In this document: positions 9,487 to 18,790 of the stretch, piece after piece
How positions within the stretch are numbered: the first letter of the stretch is position 1
How the letters are laid out: every line of letters begins with the position of its first letter
Assembly (NCBI RefSeq): GCF_001746915.1
Contig: NZ_MJGC01000051.1
Location: forward strand, 1-64,000
Length of the DNA: 64,000 bases
DNA from: Desertifilum tharense IPPAS B-1220
GTDB lineage: Bacteria; Cyanobacteriota; Cyanobacteriia; Cyanobacteriales; Desertifilaceae
Reading direction: 5' to 3'
The notes under the pieces: model-generated
Seen by the model: only the letters and a program-made list of their open reading frames with translations
Database searches by the model: none
Told to the model about the DNA's origin: nothing
Program-made: the position numbers and the translations under genes

Positions 9487-10104
9487 ATGCCAAGTATCGA
9501 ACAAACGATCGTCACCTACCCCATTGTAGAATCTTTCCACTCCGTTCAAGGGGAAGGATACTGGACGGGAACCAATGCCTTTTTTATCCGCCTCGCCGGA
9601 TGCGACGTGCATTGTCCTTGGTGCGATACTAAACTCTCTTGGAAGGCGTCTCGCCATCCCCAGCAGTCGGTAATAGAACTGGGAAAGCTAGCAGCTAGCG
9701 TAAATCCTGCGATTGTTGTCGTCACTGGGGGAGAACCCCTCATGCACGATTTAACCGCCTTAACCGAGGCATTACGCGCCCATTCTCTGCAAGTTAACCT
9801 AGAAACCTCTGGCGCGCATCCCCTCAGCGGTCAGTTTGACTGGATAACCCTATCGCCCAAAACCTTTTTACCACCAAAACCCAGTATTTACCCCCATGTC
9901 AACGAACTCAAGGTTGTCATTGCCAACCCAAAAGATTTAGAATGGGCAACCTTACAGCAATCGTTGGTTCCTGAGTCTGCATTCAAATACCTGCAACCGG
10001 AATGGAACTCGCGCCAAAGTCAGAAATTAGTGTTTGACTATGTTTTACAGCATCCAGAATGGCGAATTAGCTTGCAAACCCATAAATTTTTAGGGATTCA
10101 ATAA
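9487..10104 (+). CDS. queE: 7-carboxy-7-deazaguanine synthase
   Basis: A 205-residue radical SAM enzyme that converts 6-carboxytetrahydropterin to 7-carboxy-7-deazaguanine in the synthesis of queuosine and related 7-deazaguanines. The cluster-binding cysteines are C39, C43 and C46 in CDVHCPWCDTK. The SAM-binding TGGEP motif follows, and ESFHSVQGEG near the start is typical of QueE. A good ribosome site (AGGAAGAG) precedes the ATG. The gene is followed 19 bases later by queD, which makes its substrate, so the two are probably co-transcribed. Upstream at about 9436-9458 a short inverted repeat AGTAA...TTACT is seen, of unknown meaning. Confidence 0.93.
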   Translation: MPSIEQTIVTYPIVESFHSVQGEGYWTGTNAFFIRLAGCDVHCPWCDTKLSWKASRHPQQSVIELGKLAASVNPAIVVVTGGEPLMHDLTALTEALRAHSLQVNLETSGAHPLSGQFDWITLSPKTFLPPKPSIYPHVNELKVVIANPKDLEWATLQQSLVPESAFKYLQPEWNSRQSQKLVFDYVLQHPEWRISLQTHKFLGIQ

Positions 10105-10123
10105 AGGATGCATTGGAACTGCG

Positions 10124-10504
10124 ATGGATGAATGGATAATCTATAAAGAGTTTCGATTTGAAGCGGCGCATCACCTCCCTCACCACGATGGGAAATGTCG
10201 CCGCCTCCACGGTCATAGCTGGGTCGGACGGGTATATGTTAGGGGGAATACCCTAGTCAAGTCTGGCCCCAAACAAGGGATGTTAATCGATTATGGGGAA
10301 ATTAAGCAGTATATTCAACCGCTGTTAGAGGATTATTTAGACCATCATTACCTCAATGAGACCACGGGGTTAGAAAATCCCACCAGCGAGGCGATCGCCC
10401 AATGGATCTACAATCGCTTAGAAGCCGCTAAACTACCCGGACTCTACGCGGTTGAAATTCAAGAAACCTGTACCTCTGGTTGTCGCTACCAGAAATTGAC
10501 CTAG
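10124..10504 (+). CDS. queD: 6-carboxytetrahydropterin synthase
   Basis: A 126-residue member of the PTPS/QueD family. Zinc-binding His residues are visible in FEAAHHLPHHDGKCRRLHGH, which also contains the catalytic Cys; the later DHHYLNE and the Glu in VEIQETC complete the active site. It converts dihydroneopterin triphosphate to 6-carboxytetrahydropterin, the substrate of QueE just upstream. QueF, the last enzyme of the preQ1 branch, is found about 10 kb away in this window; QueC was not seen. Confidence 0.93.
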   Translation: MDEWIIYKEFRFEAAHHLPHHDGKCRRLHGHSWVGRVYVRGNTLVKSGPKQGMLIDYGEIKQYIQPLLEDYLDHHYLNETTGLENPTSEAIAQWIYNRLEAAKLPGLYAVEIQETCTSGCRYQKLT

Positions 10505-10581
10505 AGGTCACTCTATGGTGAGGATTGTAAAACTCATCAACTATAGCGTCACAGTCCCAACTAGAATGGGATCTCGGTACC

Positions 10582-11352
10582 ATGTCAAACCCGACCCCCC
10601 TCTTGCCTGTGAAGCTTTTTGTTTATCATACGCCTGAACTTACTCCGAGCGATCGCACTGCCGATTGCGCGATCGCGATCGATGTCCTGCGCGCCACCAG
10701 TACAATTGCAACAGCCCTGCATGTCGGTGCAGAAGCCGTTCAAGCCTTTAGCGACCTTGATAAACTTATGCAAGTCAGCGAAGACTGGCCAGCCGAGAAA
10801 CGCCTGCGGGCCGGAGAACGGGGAGGATCGAAAGTAACAGGTTGCGATCTCGGCAACTCCCCCTTAGATTGTACGCCGGAACTCATGGCAGGCAAACGCC
10901 TGTTTATCACCACCACCAACGGCACTCGCGCCTTACAATGCATCCAAGCTTGTCCGGTTGTTCTCACCGCCGCCCTCATTAACCGCCAAGCCATCGTTGA
11001 ATATGTCTTGAAGCAACAACCGGAAACCCTATGGTTAGTGGGTTCCGGTTGGGAAGGGAGTTTCTCCTTAGAAGATACCGTCTGCGCGGGTGCGATCGCC
11101 AGCGCCCTCATGACTCAAGCCAACTGCACCCTAGAAGACCTTGCCGGTAATGATGAAACGATTAGTGCGATCGCGCTGTATCGTCAATGGCAAAATAATC
11201 TCCTAGAACTCCTTCACCACGCCAGCCACGGACAACGCCTGCTACGCTTAGACGGTCAAGAAGACCTGAAATATTGCGCCCAAACCGATATTCTGGATAT
11301 CGTACCCATCCAAAAATCACCCGGCGTCTTAGTCAGCCTCAAAGCGTTATGA
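10582..11352 (+). CDS. comB: 2-phosphosulfolactate phosphatase family protein (ComB-like)
   Basis: A 256-residue protein of the ComB family. Typical segments are [17 protein letters not shown] near the N-terminus, [21 protein letters not shown], and [11 protein letters not shown], which together form the phosphate and metal site. In archaea ComB dephosphorylates 2-phosphosulfolactate in coenzyme M synthesis. Cyanobacteria carry homologues without making coenzyme M, so the true substrate here is open, perhaps sulfolactate metabolism. The stop overlaps the start of the next gene (ATGA), which implies translational coupling. Confidence 0.85.
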   Translation: MSNPTPLLPVKLFVYHTPELTPSDRTADCAIAIDVLRATSTIATALHVGAEAVQAFSDLDKLMQVSEDWPAEKRLRAGERGGSKVTGCDLGNSPLDCTPELMAGKRLFITTTNGTRALQCIQACPVVLTAALINRQAIVEYVLKQQPETLWLVGSGWEGSFSLEDTVCAGAIASALMTQANCTLEDLAGNDETISAIALYRQWQNNLLELLHHASHGQRLLRLDGQEDLKYCAQTDILDIVPIQKSPGVLVSLKAL

Positions 11353-12344
11353 AAGCCGTTTTAATGACCGCTAGCGGGACTCCTGATGTCCTGCAAGTCC
11401 AAGAAATCCCAAAACCCACCCTCAAAGGAGACAAAGACCTTCTCGTTCGTCTAAAAGCCGCTGGCATTAACCCTATCGACACCAAACTCCGCCAACGGGG
11501 AACCTTCTACCCCGACCAAATGCCCGCTATTTTGGGTTGCGACGGCGCGGGAATTGTCGAAGCCGTGGGTTCCGGCGTCCAAAACTTCCAAGTCGGCGAT
11601 GAAATTTACTTCTGCAATGGCGGACTGGGCGGTCATCCCGGCAACTACGCAGAGTATACCGTCATTGACGAACGCTTCGTCGCCAAAAAGCCCACCTCCC
11701 TCAGTTTCGCAGAAGCCGCCGCCGCCCCCCTCGTCCTGATTACTGCCTGGGAAGCCCTCTACGACCGAGGAAACCTGCAAGCCGGACGCACCACCCTCAT
11801 CCACGCCGGGGCCGGAGGAGTGGGCCATGTCGCTATTCAGCTTGCTAAACTGCAAGGGGCAACCGTCGCCACCACCGTCAGTACCGAAGAAAAAGCCGAA
11901 TTTGTTCGCCAGTTAGGGGCAGACCAAGTTATTTTTTATCAGCAAACCGACTTTGTACAAGCCACCCTTGACTGGACAAACGGCGAAGGCGTTGACTTAG
12001 CCTTCGATACCGTCGGCGAACCCCTACTCACCCAAACCTTCCCCGCCGTCCGCGTCTATGGAGATATCGTCACAATTTTAACCCCCGGAACGGATACGGA
12101 ATGGAAGGTCGCCAGAAATCGCAACCTGAGAGTTAGCCTAGAACTCATGCTAACTCCGATGCTAACGGGAATGGTAGAAGCCCAGCAAGAACAAGCCCGA
12201 ATTCTCCGCCAATGCGCCCGGTTAATTGACGAAGGAAAACTCAAAATTCAACTCACCCAAACCTTCCCCCTCGCAGAAGCCGCCAACGCCCATCACCTGC
12301 TAGAGTCGGGTTCGATGTTAGGGAAAATTGTTCTAGAGTGCTGA
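11349..12344 (+). CDS. Zinc-less MDR alcohol dehydrogenase / quinone oxidoreductase
   Basis: A 331-residue medium-chain dehydrogenase/reductase. The GroES-like N-terminal half includes [13 protein letters not shown], and the nucleotide-binding half begins with [20 protein letters not shown]. No Cys cluster for structural zinc is present, in line with quinone reductase (zeta-crystallin-like) enzymes. The start at 11349 overlaps the ComB stop. Codons are strongly C-ending compared with many neighbours. The last two codons and stop (GAG TGC TGA) are made by the first heptamer of a GAGTGCT repeat array, so the repeat appears to have reached into the 3' end of the gene. Confidence 0.85.
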   Translation: MKAVLMTASGTPDVLQVQEIPKPTLKGDKDLLVRLKAAGINPIDTKLRQRGTFYPDQMPAILGCDGAGIVEAVGSGVQNFQVGDEIYFCNGGLGGHPGNYAEYTVIDERFVAKKPTSLSFAEAAAAPLVLITAWEALYDRGNLQAGRTTLIHAGAGGVGHVAIQLAKLQGATVATTVSTEEKAEFVRQLGADQVIFYQQTDFVQATLDWTNGEGVDLAFDTVGEPLLTQTFPAVRVYGDIVTILTPGTDTEWKVARNRNLRVSLELMLTPMLTGMVEAQQEQARILRQCARLIDEGKLKIQLTQTFPLAEAANAHHLLESGSMLGKIVLEC

Positions 12345-12560
12345 GTGCTGAGTGCTGAGTGCTGAGTGCTGAGTGCTGAGTGGGGAAAGGAGTGCAAAGT
12401 TCCGAGTTTCGTAGCTTTCACATCCAGTAGCGGTATTGCAAGTAGGTATCGAGAATAATAGCTGATTCTCCTTCTTTCCCCCCATCCCCCCATCTCCCCA
12501 CCCTCTTTTCCCCAACCCCCAACTCCTAATTCCTAATTCCCTTCTTTCCCCCACCCTCCT
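12336..12560. repeat. STRR arrays (GAGTGCT heptamers, then C-rich blocks)
   Basis: Consecutive GAGTGCT heptamers run from within the end of the oxidoreductase gene to about 12380. After a short unique stretch come CCCCCATC-type and AACTCCTAATTCC-type units up to the next gene. These are the short tandemly repeated repetitive sequences known from filamentous cyanobacteria. No gene is seen here; apparent reading frames come from the repeats. Confidence 0.85.
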
Positions 12561-12563
12561 AAG

Positions 12564-13775
12564 CTAGCGCTGAAACTCGTTGAGTTTGGCTTTGGCAGAC
12601 AGTAAGAGGCGTTGGGCTTCTAGATAGGGCGTGGTGCCGTTTTGTACCTTTTCTAGCTGGTTAATGATACTTTGAAGCTGACTGATAGTGTAGTTGGGAT
12701 TGGTGGAGTTGGGTCTAGCGAGTAGGGCATTAATTTCTGATTGCGCCCGTTCAAAAGCCCGGACGGAATTGACTTCAGCACTTCGGCGCAGTTCAATTTG
12801 GGCGAGGTTGACTTTATATTCCGCCATCAATTTCTGGGCTTCTGCGTAGCCTAGCGGGTCATCGGGTCTAATTTGATTGAGGGGGCGAATGGCGTCTTCC
12901 CAGAGTTGGGCAATTTGTTGCCATTTTTCGGCGGGATGGGGTGGGTTTTGACCGAGGATGGCGGCTTGTCTGCCAAATTCGCGGGCCCCTGCGATAATGG
13001 TGGCAACTCGTTGGTTATCGGCGGCGAGTCCGACGGTTTCTCTAAAGTCGCGCAGAGAGGCTTCGTAGGTTTGGCGGGCGGTTCTTCCGGCTAGGGTACT
13101 GGTGGGAATTTGGGGATATTGGTCTAAGGCAGAACGCCAAGCGGCGATGGCGATGGGTTTATCGATGGGGGTGGCGGCTTGGGCGTATTGTTGTTTAGCT
13201 TGGTTTAAGGCGGCGTTGGCTTCGCTGAGTTGCGTTTGGGCGTTGCGTTCCTGAAAGACTTTGGCTTCTAACCGTCCAGCCCTTGCCCTGGCGGAGTTCC
13301 AGCCAGCGTAGCTAAATTGCCACCCATAGCCCCAATAGCGATATTCATACCTGGAACTGGCTAGCCAGATGGGTAAGGCGTCGAGGTGTTTTTGGGCTTC
13401 TTGGAGTTTTTGCCCGCCTAAGTCTATGTCTGCGGCGCTGGTGGGGTTTTCAATTAAACGGTCTGCTTGTTCGAGGGCGGCGATCGCGCTTTTGTAATGC
13501 GACTCGATTTTGATATAACTGGGTAACAGTAAAATCGGCGCTTTCTCGGTCATGGTTTGGCGAACGACGGGATAGGGTAGGTTTGCTACCCAGATGAGGC
13601 TGGTGGGGATAGCCAGTAGCAGGGAAACCCAAAATAGCCGACGCAGGAAACGAACGGGGCGTTTAAATTTTACGGGTTGAGTTGCCGTAGAAGCGGTCAT
13701 TGTCCCTGCGGGTGCATAGAGTTCGGCTTCAAGTTCTTCTAAGCTTTTAGGCGGTTTTTGAGGGTTCGCAGACAT
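12564..13775 (-). CDS. Membrane-anchored helical protein of unknown function
   Basis: A 403-residue protein. The N-terminal 45 residues are Pro/Ala-rich and end in a basic patch (KFKRPVRFLRRLFW), followed by one membrane helix at about residues 50-70. The rest is a long, mostly alpha-helical domain rich in Ala, Gln and Arg (about 80-400), with periodic segments such as AIAALEQADRLIENP and EAQKLMAEYKVNLAQIEL that look like coiled coil or TPR-like helices. The positive-inside rule places the N-terminus in the cytoplasm and the helical domain outside. It resembles conserved cyanobacterial proteins without assigned function. It is a single gene with repeats downstream. Confidence 0.72.
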   Translation of the reverse strand: MSANPQKPPKSLEELEAELYAPAGTMTASTATQPVKFKRPVRFLRRLFWVSLLLAIPTSLIWVANLPYPVVRQTMTEKAPILLLPSYIKIESHYKSAIAALEQADRLIENPTSAADIDLGGQKLQEAQKHLDALPIWLASSRYEYRYWGYGWQFSYAGWNSARARAGRLEAKVFQERNAQTQLSEANAALNQAKQQYAQAATPIDKPIAIAAWRSALDQYPQIPTSTLAGRTARQTYEASLRDFRETVGLAADNQRVATIIAGAREFGRQAAILGQNPPHPAEKWQQIAQLWEDAIRPLNQIRPDDPLGYAEAQKLMAEYKVNLAQIELRRSAEVNSVRAFERAQSEINALLARPNSTNPNYTISQLQSIINQLEKVQNGTTPYLEAQRLLLSAKAKLNEFQR

Positions 13776-13886
13776 AGAAATTCAGCACCGTAAACGATCG
13801 CGAGTAATCTTTAAATACAAGCTTAGGGCCAGTATTTCTAGGTTGCCCATAAAGAGTTTCTGAGTAACGCTAGCGTTCGACTGAAG

Positions 13887-14351
13887 CTAGCCTAATTGCT
13901 TTTCCATCTTGAAGCGTTCAAATTGGACGCCTTGGCGTTCGACCATTTCGGGTTCAACGACAGCAAACCCCATTTTCAGGAAGAAAAACTTGGAGATGCG
14001 ACTGGCTTCAGTGGTAAGGCGATCGCATCCTTGCATTTTTGCATAAGCTTCGAGTTGTTGGTAAATTGCGGTAGCATAGCCTTTCTTGCCATAACGGCTG
14101 GCTGTGTAGAGAAAAGCAATATGATTAAGGGGGTGTAGCTGTCCGAATGCGGCGAACTGGGTATCTTCTACAGCAACCAAGGTTAACCCAATTCCTAATA
14201 GCGTTCTAAACTGCTCTAAATCCTGGGGATAAGCAGACCAAACCGCTACTTGTTCGGCATTATAGGCCGTCGCCCCAATCACTTGCACCGAATCTCGATA
14301 CAATTGAGCGATCGCTTCGGCATCCGAGGCTTGATATTGTCGAATCAACAT
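13887..14351 (-). CDS. GNAT family N-acetyltransferase
   Basis: A 154-residue GNAT-fold acetyltransferase. The first strand MLIRQYQASDAEAIAQLY, the beta bulge HIAFLYTASRYGKKGYATAIYQQL (acetyl-CoA pyrophosphate loop region), and the late EASRISKFFFLKMGF match the family. The substrate cannot be told. It is transcribed divergently from the PabB-PabC gene, with about 50 bases between them. Confidence 0.85.
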   Translation of the reverse strand: MLIRQYQASDAEAIAQLYRDSVQVIGATAYNAEQVAVWSAYPQDLEQFRTLLGIGLTLVAVEDTQFAAFGQLHPLNHIAFLYTASRYGKKGYATAIYQQLEAYAKMQGCDRLTTEASRISKFFFLKMGFAVVEPEMVERQGVQFERFKMEKQLG

Positions 14352-14403
14352 GGTTTGTGTTGTGTAAAGATCGATAAAGATTAACCTCAGATGCTTGCGC
14401 CGA

Positions 14404-16167
14404 ATGCACCAATCCCCACTCGCAACAAATCGCGTTATTCTGTATGATGCCCAAAATCAGCATTGGTTGCAGTTTCAGCAACCCGTGCAAGTTCTGAGTA
14501 CCTACCAACTCTCAGAGGTTATCCCCCTGTTAGAAACGCTACAGCAACAGGTGGAACAACATTCCTATTATGCTGCCGGGTTCGTGAGTTATGAAGCTTC
14601 CCCCGCCTTTGATGCTAGCTTGCGGGTACGCGATAGCCAGGGCTTTCCCCTAGCGTGGTTTGGGTTGTATGGGGAACCCGAAATTATCGAATTTGAGGAT
14701 ATCCCAGAACATCCTAGAATAGCACCCCTTTGGGAGGCGGACATTTCCCGCGATCGCTATCGCAGTTGCATCCACCATATTAAAGACTACATTGCCCAAG
14801 GCGATACCTACCAAGTCAATTACTCATTTCGACTGCGTGCTAAGTTTGAGGGCGATCCTTGGGTTTATTTTAGACAGTTAGTTCAATCCCAAGAAAGTCT
14901 GTATGGCGCATTTATCCAACTCGAAGATTGGGCGATTTGTTGCGCCTCGCCAGAGTTATTCTTGAATTGGGGAAATGACACCTTAATTTCTCGTCCCATG
15001 AAAGGAACCGCCCCGCGCGGGTTAAGCTACAAGAGCGATCGCACCTTTGCTCTTGACCTGCGACAATCGCCCAAAAATCAAGCCGAAAATGTGATGATTG
15101 TGGATATGATCCGCAACGACATGGGACAAATTGCTCAAACGGGTAGCGTTGAAGTGACTCGCCTGTTTGAAATTGAGCAATATCCTACCCTGTGGCAAAT
15201 GACCTCTATCGTGCAGTGTCAGACCCAAGCCAATTTTACCGATATTTTCAAAGCTTTATTTCCCTGTGCCTCGATTACCGGAGCGCCCAAACCGCGCACA
15301 ATGGAAATTATCGCAGAACTCGAAGACTCTCCCCGTCATATTTATACCGGAACTATCGGCTTTTTAACGCCCCAACGTACTGCCCAGTTTAACGTTGCCA
15401 TTCGCACAGCGCTAATCAATCTTCAGAACAACGTAGCAGAATATGGGGTGGGTGGGGGAATTGTTTGGGACTCCCAAGAACAGGGAGAATATGAGGAATG
15501 CTGCACCAAAGCCAAAGTCTTGACCGAAAGGCGATCGCCCTTTAGTCTGCTAGAATCCTTGCTGTGGACGCCAGAAAACGGCTATTTTCTGTTAGATTTA
15601 CATCTACAACGCCTGCAAGAATCCGCCGCCTATTTTGCATTTTCCTTGAATTTGGGACAAGTTGGCGATCGCCTCCAAGACATTACCCGAACCCTTCCCC
15701 CCAAACCCCACAAAATTCGCCTAGTAGTCTCTAAACGAGGAGAAATACACCTCACCGCCGCCCCCTTCTCCCCTCCAGAACCCACCCATCGGGTACGATT
15801 GGGGATAGCCAAATCTCCCATCGATGCGTCTAACGTCTTCCTATATCACAAAACCACCCAACGCACGGTTTACCAGCAAATGCAGCAAGCACACCCAGAA
15901 TTTGAGGATGTGCTGTTATGGAACGAACGCGGGCAACTCACCGAATCTTGTATTGCTAACCTGATTGTAGAGTGGGAGGACGAGTGGTACACGCCTCCGG
16001 TTGAGTGTGGCTTGCTAGCCGGAACAATGCGATCGCGCTTATTGCAGCAAGGTAAGGTAAAAGAAAGAGTCATTCGTTTAGAAGACTTGCAGCACTGTTC
16101 GCGCCTGTTCTTAGTCAATTCAGTCCGCCAAATTCAAGAAGCCAGTCTGCTTAAGTCGTTAGTTTAA
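14404..16167 (+). CDS. pabB: PabB-PabC fusion: aminodeoxychorismate synthase I and lyase
   Basis: A 587-residue fusion. Residues about 1-375 are the chorismate-binding domain, with SYEASPAFD, GDTYQVNYSFR, SRPMKGTAPRG, NVMIVDMIRNDMGQI and CASITGAPKPRTMEII, which mark PabB rather than TrpE. Residues about 380-587 are a fold-type IV PLP aminotransferase-like domain (PabC), with ESCIANLIVEW and LLAGTMRSRLL. Together they make 4-aminobenzoate for folate from aminodeoxychorismate; the glutamine amidotransferase PabA is not in the window. ATG 14404 is preferred to TTG 14395. The expected PLP lysine region is less clear than the rest, although VFLYHKTTQRTVY contains the usual Lys. Confidence 0.88.
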   Translation: MHQSPLATNRVILYDAQNQHWLQFQQPVQVLSTYQLSEVIPLLETLQQQVEQHSYYAAGFVSYEASPAFDASLRVRDSQGFPLAWFGLYGEPEIIEFEDIPEHPRIAPLWEADISRDRYRSCIHHIKDYIAQGDTYQVNYSFRLRAKFEGDPWVYFRQLVQSQESLYGAFIQLEDWAICCASPELFLNWGNDTLISRPMKGTAPRGLSYKSDRTFALDLRQSPKNQAENVMIVDMIRNDMGQIAQTGSVEVTRLFEIEQYPTLWQMTSIVQCQTQANFTDIFKALFPCASITGAPKPRTMEIIAELEDSPRHIYTGTIGFLTPQRTAQFNVAIRTALINLQNNVAEYGVGGGIVWDSQEQGEYEECCTKAKVLTERRSPFSLLESLLWTPENGYFLLDLHLQRLQESAAYFAFSLNLGQVGDRLQDITRTLPPKPHKIRLVVSKRGEIHLTAAPFSPPEPTHRVRLGIAKSPIDASNVFLYHKTTQRTVYQQMQQAHPEFEDVLLWNERGQLTESCIANLIVEWEDEWYTPPVECGLLAGTMRSRLLQQGKVKERVIRLEDLQHCSRLFLVNSVRQIQEASLLKSLV

Positions 16168-16303
16168 CCCAACTCAGATATGAGCGCTTTAACTCTACAA
16201 CTATCCCCAATTCTCAAACTGACTGATGAGCAGTTTGAACAACTCGCTGCGGCTAACCAAAATTTGCAGCTAGAACTCACCGCTAAGGGAGAAGTGACAT
16301 CCT

Positions 16304-16333
16304 CCCACACCAAATCAGAGATTATAGTGTGGG
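16304..16333 (-). other. Right-end hairpin of TnpB element 1, likely part of its guide RNA
   Basis: CCCACAC pairs with GTGTGGG around a loop containing AAATCAGAGATTATA. The same stem-loop plan occurs at the right ends of the other two elements. In characterised TnpB systems the guide (omega) RNA covers the 3' end of tnpB and this end, with the guide read from the flanking DNA; that role is inferred here. Confidence 0.65.
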
Positions 16334-16343
16334 CTTCCCAACA

Positions 16344-17615
16344 TCACTGCTGGGCATTCCTAGTTCTTCCCTTACGGGGTTTCGCCTCTGACCTAGACAG
16401 AGTTTCCTCTATCCTCGGCAGACCGACTGCATAGGCGTTTTCTCTTCCGCAGAGTCCCTGCGTACTCATCAGTTCTAGACCCCGCAACCTGATGACTTCT
16501 GCTGCTGCACGATCTCTATGGGTTTCGTATCCACACTCACCACATCGATGTACTCGCACCTGAAGGTCTTTCTTGCCCGTATGCGTGTTGCACTTGGGGC
16601 AGGTTTGAGAGGTTCCGTCTGGATTGACTCGAAGGAAGTAGATTTGATGTTTCTTAGCCACCCATTCGAGCAGATTGAGGAACTGACCAAAAGCAGCATC
16701 TAGAGTGTGTTTTCTCAACATTCCCCTCGACATAGCTTTCAAGTTCAAATCCTCAACAAATATCATCCCGATCCCATCTTTTTTACACAGATGGTTAGCC
16801 AGTTTGAACTGCCAGTCTTTACGAACGTTGGTAATGTGGTTATGAAATCTAGCAACACGGATACGAGCTTTTTCGCGGTTCTTAGAACCTGGCTTGGTTC
16901 TGGCATACTTGCGTTGCAGCAATTTCAACTCGCGGTACAAGGATGTCAGAAATCGGGGTCTAGCGATAAATTCTCTATCCGAAGTTGTCAAGAATTTCTC
17001 TAATCCTAAATCGATACCAAGTGCATCCCCATGCGGTTGAGCTTCGGGTATCGATACGTCAGACTCGATTGTCAGAACGACTTCCCACCTATCGGCTTTC
17101 CTCAATACCCGTGCTTGCTTGACTACAAACCCTTCTGGGATAGGTCTGTGCAAGTTGATGGGGATCTTTCCTACTTTGGGTAAAGCAATCTGCCACCCGG
17201 TAATGGGGTTAGTCTTGAATTGAGGAAACAGCATGGACTTCATTTGCCCAAACTTCTTGAAGCGGGGAAAGCCAAACCCCCTGTTTTGGAAATAGTTCCA
17301 AGCCTCATGCAATCTACGGATTGTAGTTTGCAGAACTTGAGCCGGGGCTTCTCCCAACAAGGGGAATGCTTTCTTGGCTTTGGGAAGTGCGTTTTGTTGG
17401 ATGTAGTAGGTGGGGAATGATTGGTCGGCTGGAATGATGTATTCACGTTCCAAAGAACAGCGATCCAGACTACATTTGCGCGAGTTTACCCAATCTTTGA
17501 TTTCTCGCAAGGCGTAGTTGTACACCTGGCGAGAAATCTCCAACCAATGCAGCATTGTCTGCTCTTGGGTGGCGTCGGGATAAATTCGGTAGCAGTAGTT
17601 GACGGTAAGAGTCAT
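16344..17615 (-). CDS. tnpB: RNA-guided endonuclease TnpB (copy 1)
   Basis: A 423-residue TnpB, the RNA-guided nuclease of IS200/IS605 elements and relative of Cas12. The three RuvC acidic residues are visible: Asp in ALGIDLGLEKFLTTS, Glu in MIFVEDLNLKAM, and Asp in ETHRDRAAAEVI. The zinc finger is CPKCNTHTG then CGECGYE. The N-terminus (MTLTVNYCYRIYPDATQEQT) and the Arg-rich bridge region are complete, so the protein looks functional. It lies within a Uma2 gene in the opposite direction. There is no tnpA. Closest in the window is the frameshifted copy at 35.2 kb. Confidence 0.93.
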   Translation of the reverse strand: MTLTVNYCYRIYPDATQEQTMLHWLEISRQVYNYALREIKDWVNSRKCSLDRCSLEREYIIPADQSFPTYYIQQNALPKAKKAFPLLGEAPAQVLQTTIRRLHEAWNYFQNRGFGFPRFKKFGQMKSMLFPQFKTNPITGWQIALPKVGKIPINLHRPIPEGFVVKQARVLRKADRWEVVLTIESDVSIPEAQPHGDALGIDLGLEKFLTTSDREFIARPRFLTSLYRELKLLQRKYARTKPGSKNREKARIRVARFHNHITNVRKDWQFKLANHLCKKDGIGMIFVEDLNLKAMSRGMLRKHTLDAAFGQFLNLLEWVAKKHQIYFLRVNPDGTSQTCPKCNTHTGKKDLQVRVHRCGECGYETHRDRAAAEVIRLRGLELMSTQGLCGRENAYAVGLPRIEETLSRSEAKPRKGRTRNAQQ

Positions 17616-17847
17616 GCTGCCAACTCTAACATGGAGATGGCTGTCTATAAACTGACATCGGTTGCTGATTTGACCGGGATTGACCGGATAAAATCAGCGT
17701 GGGGGAGTCCATGTTGTTACTGAGCTTGTCGAAGTATCCCAGCGCTGAATTCTTCGATTACAGCCTGGGACTTATCGCTCCCCCAAACCCCCTCAAATAG
17801 TTAATTATTATGCCACCTACGGGGGAAGAAACAGGCGATCGCAATCT

Positions 17848-18720
17848 CTAGTGAGTCGTATCGATATAAATTAGCATCCACACCGGGCCATAGCGATCGC
17901 GGATGGTTTTTTCTAGGCGTTCTGCAATGACATTGGAGACTGCTAGAAATTCGGGTTGCAAAACTAGGCGCAAACGTACAAAAACACCTCTTCCCACAAC
18001 CCCCCAAGATTGAATGGAGTCGCAATAGGTGACGCCTTCTACCGCACAGGCCATTTTAGCGAGGACTTCAGGCGCGATCGCAATATGCCCGACTAACAAG
18101 GGCAGTTGGTAGTTTAACAGGCGAATGACACTCGCCACCACCAAACCTAACAGGATAATCGCCAGCAGGGGGTCAAGCCAAGCCCAGCCTTGAGCAACTC
18201 CTGCAAGTCCAAACAGCAGACTTAGGGTCATCCCAGCGTCGAGAAGCGTATTTCTAGCATTATGGACTAACGCTAAACTGCTAAGGGCGATCGCCTCGTA
18301 ACGGATAAAGATTCCCAAACAGCACAAACAAGCCGCAACGACTCCCAAAAGTTGGATCGAAGGCCAGCTAATTAATGCGGGTGCAGAAGGGGGAAACGCC
18401 GCTAGTTGTTGCAGCGACAAGCTGAGTAAGTTCATCCCCGTAAAGCCTAAAAAGGCAACCAACAGTAATAACCCTGTGGTTTCCAGTTTGCTATGCCCGT
18501 AAATGGGCAATTTCGCCTGACTGTAGGGAGAGGCCACTGCAATTAAACTCAAAATTAAGCTAAACGTATCGATTAACGTATAAAGTGCCGCAGCCAGCAA
18601 GCTAAGGGATCGAGTTGACCAACCTGCCCAAACTTTAACGGCTAAAACGAGCAATGTTAGCCAAAAAGTAGTAAATAATAAACGACGAACTACCGAAGCG
18701 TGACCCTGTGCCTCTGCCAT
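17848..18720 (-). CDS. Cation diffusion facilitator family transporter
   Basis: A 290-residue membrane protein with about six hydrophobic helices and a C-terminal soluble domain of about 85 residues. CDF hallmarks are YGHSKLETTGLLLL (the conserved Gly-His-x-Lys-x-Glu loop after helix 3), LYTLIDTFSLILSL in helix 2 and HNARNTLLDAGMTL in helix 5, which supply the metal site. The family exports Zn2+, Fe2+, Mn2+ or Co2+ by proton exchange; the helix 2 and 5 residues depart from the classic HxxxD pairs, so the metal is uncertain. It starts 70 bases after the GAF gene, with the same direction. Confidence 0.82.
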   Translation of the reverse strand: MAEAQGHASVVRRLLFTTFWLTLLVLAVKVWAGWSTRSLSLLAAALYTLIDTFSLILSLIAVASPYSQAKLPIYGHSKLETTGLLLLVAFLGFTGMNLLSLSLQQLAAFPPSAPALISWPSIQLLGVVAACLCCLGIFIRYEAIALSSLALVHNARNTLLDAGMTLSLLFGLAGVAQGWAWLDPLLAIILLGLVVASVIRLLNYQLPLLVGHIAIAPEVLAKMACAVEGVTYCDSIQSWGVVGRGVFVRLRLVLQPEFLAVSNVIAERLEKTIRDRYGPVWMLIYIDTTH

Positions 18721-18790
18721 ACCCCAGAGGCTAGCACAGGAGTTTCGCGATTAGATGTGGGGTTATACTCCACAGGGGAGGCTGTAGGGT

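Larger units (their letters stand above)
16297..17803 (-). mobile_element. IS200/IS605-type TnpB-only element (copy 1)
   Basis: Boundaries are inferred from the split Uma2 gene and are good to a few bases. The element carries only tnpB and no Y1 transposase tnpA, so it would need a transposase in trans. The right end (3' of tnpB) has a hairpin at 16304-16333. The left end shares a near-identical stretch with copy 2 (GTTGTTACTGAG then TTGTCGAAGTATCCC, at 17712-17740) followed by a second hairpin at about 17738-17770. No target duplication is seen, as expected for this superfamily. Confidence 0.8.
16180..17851 (+). pseudogene. Uma2 family gene broken by a TnpB element
   Basis: Reading from ATG 16180, about 39 residues match a Uma2 N-terminus and end at AKGEV. 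The frame then runs into the TnpB element. After the element, at about 17804, the next Uma2 block resumes as IMPPTGEETGDRNL, exactly what should follow GEV (compare GEVMIMPPAFSDTGNRN in the Uma2 gene at 7.0 kb). A stop follows at 17849-17851, and the remaining two thirds of Uma2 are missing, where the convergent CDF gene ends. The gene was therefore interrupted by the element and has also lost its 3' part. Confidence 0.85.

Noticed and set aside
11451..11855. Minus-strand 134-codon frame opposite the MDR oxidoreductase
   Set aside because: Shadow of a C-ending, GC-rich gene with clear dehydrogenase motifs on the plus strand.
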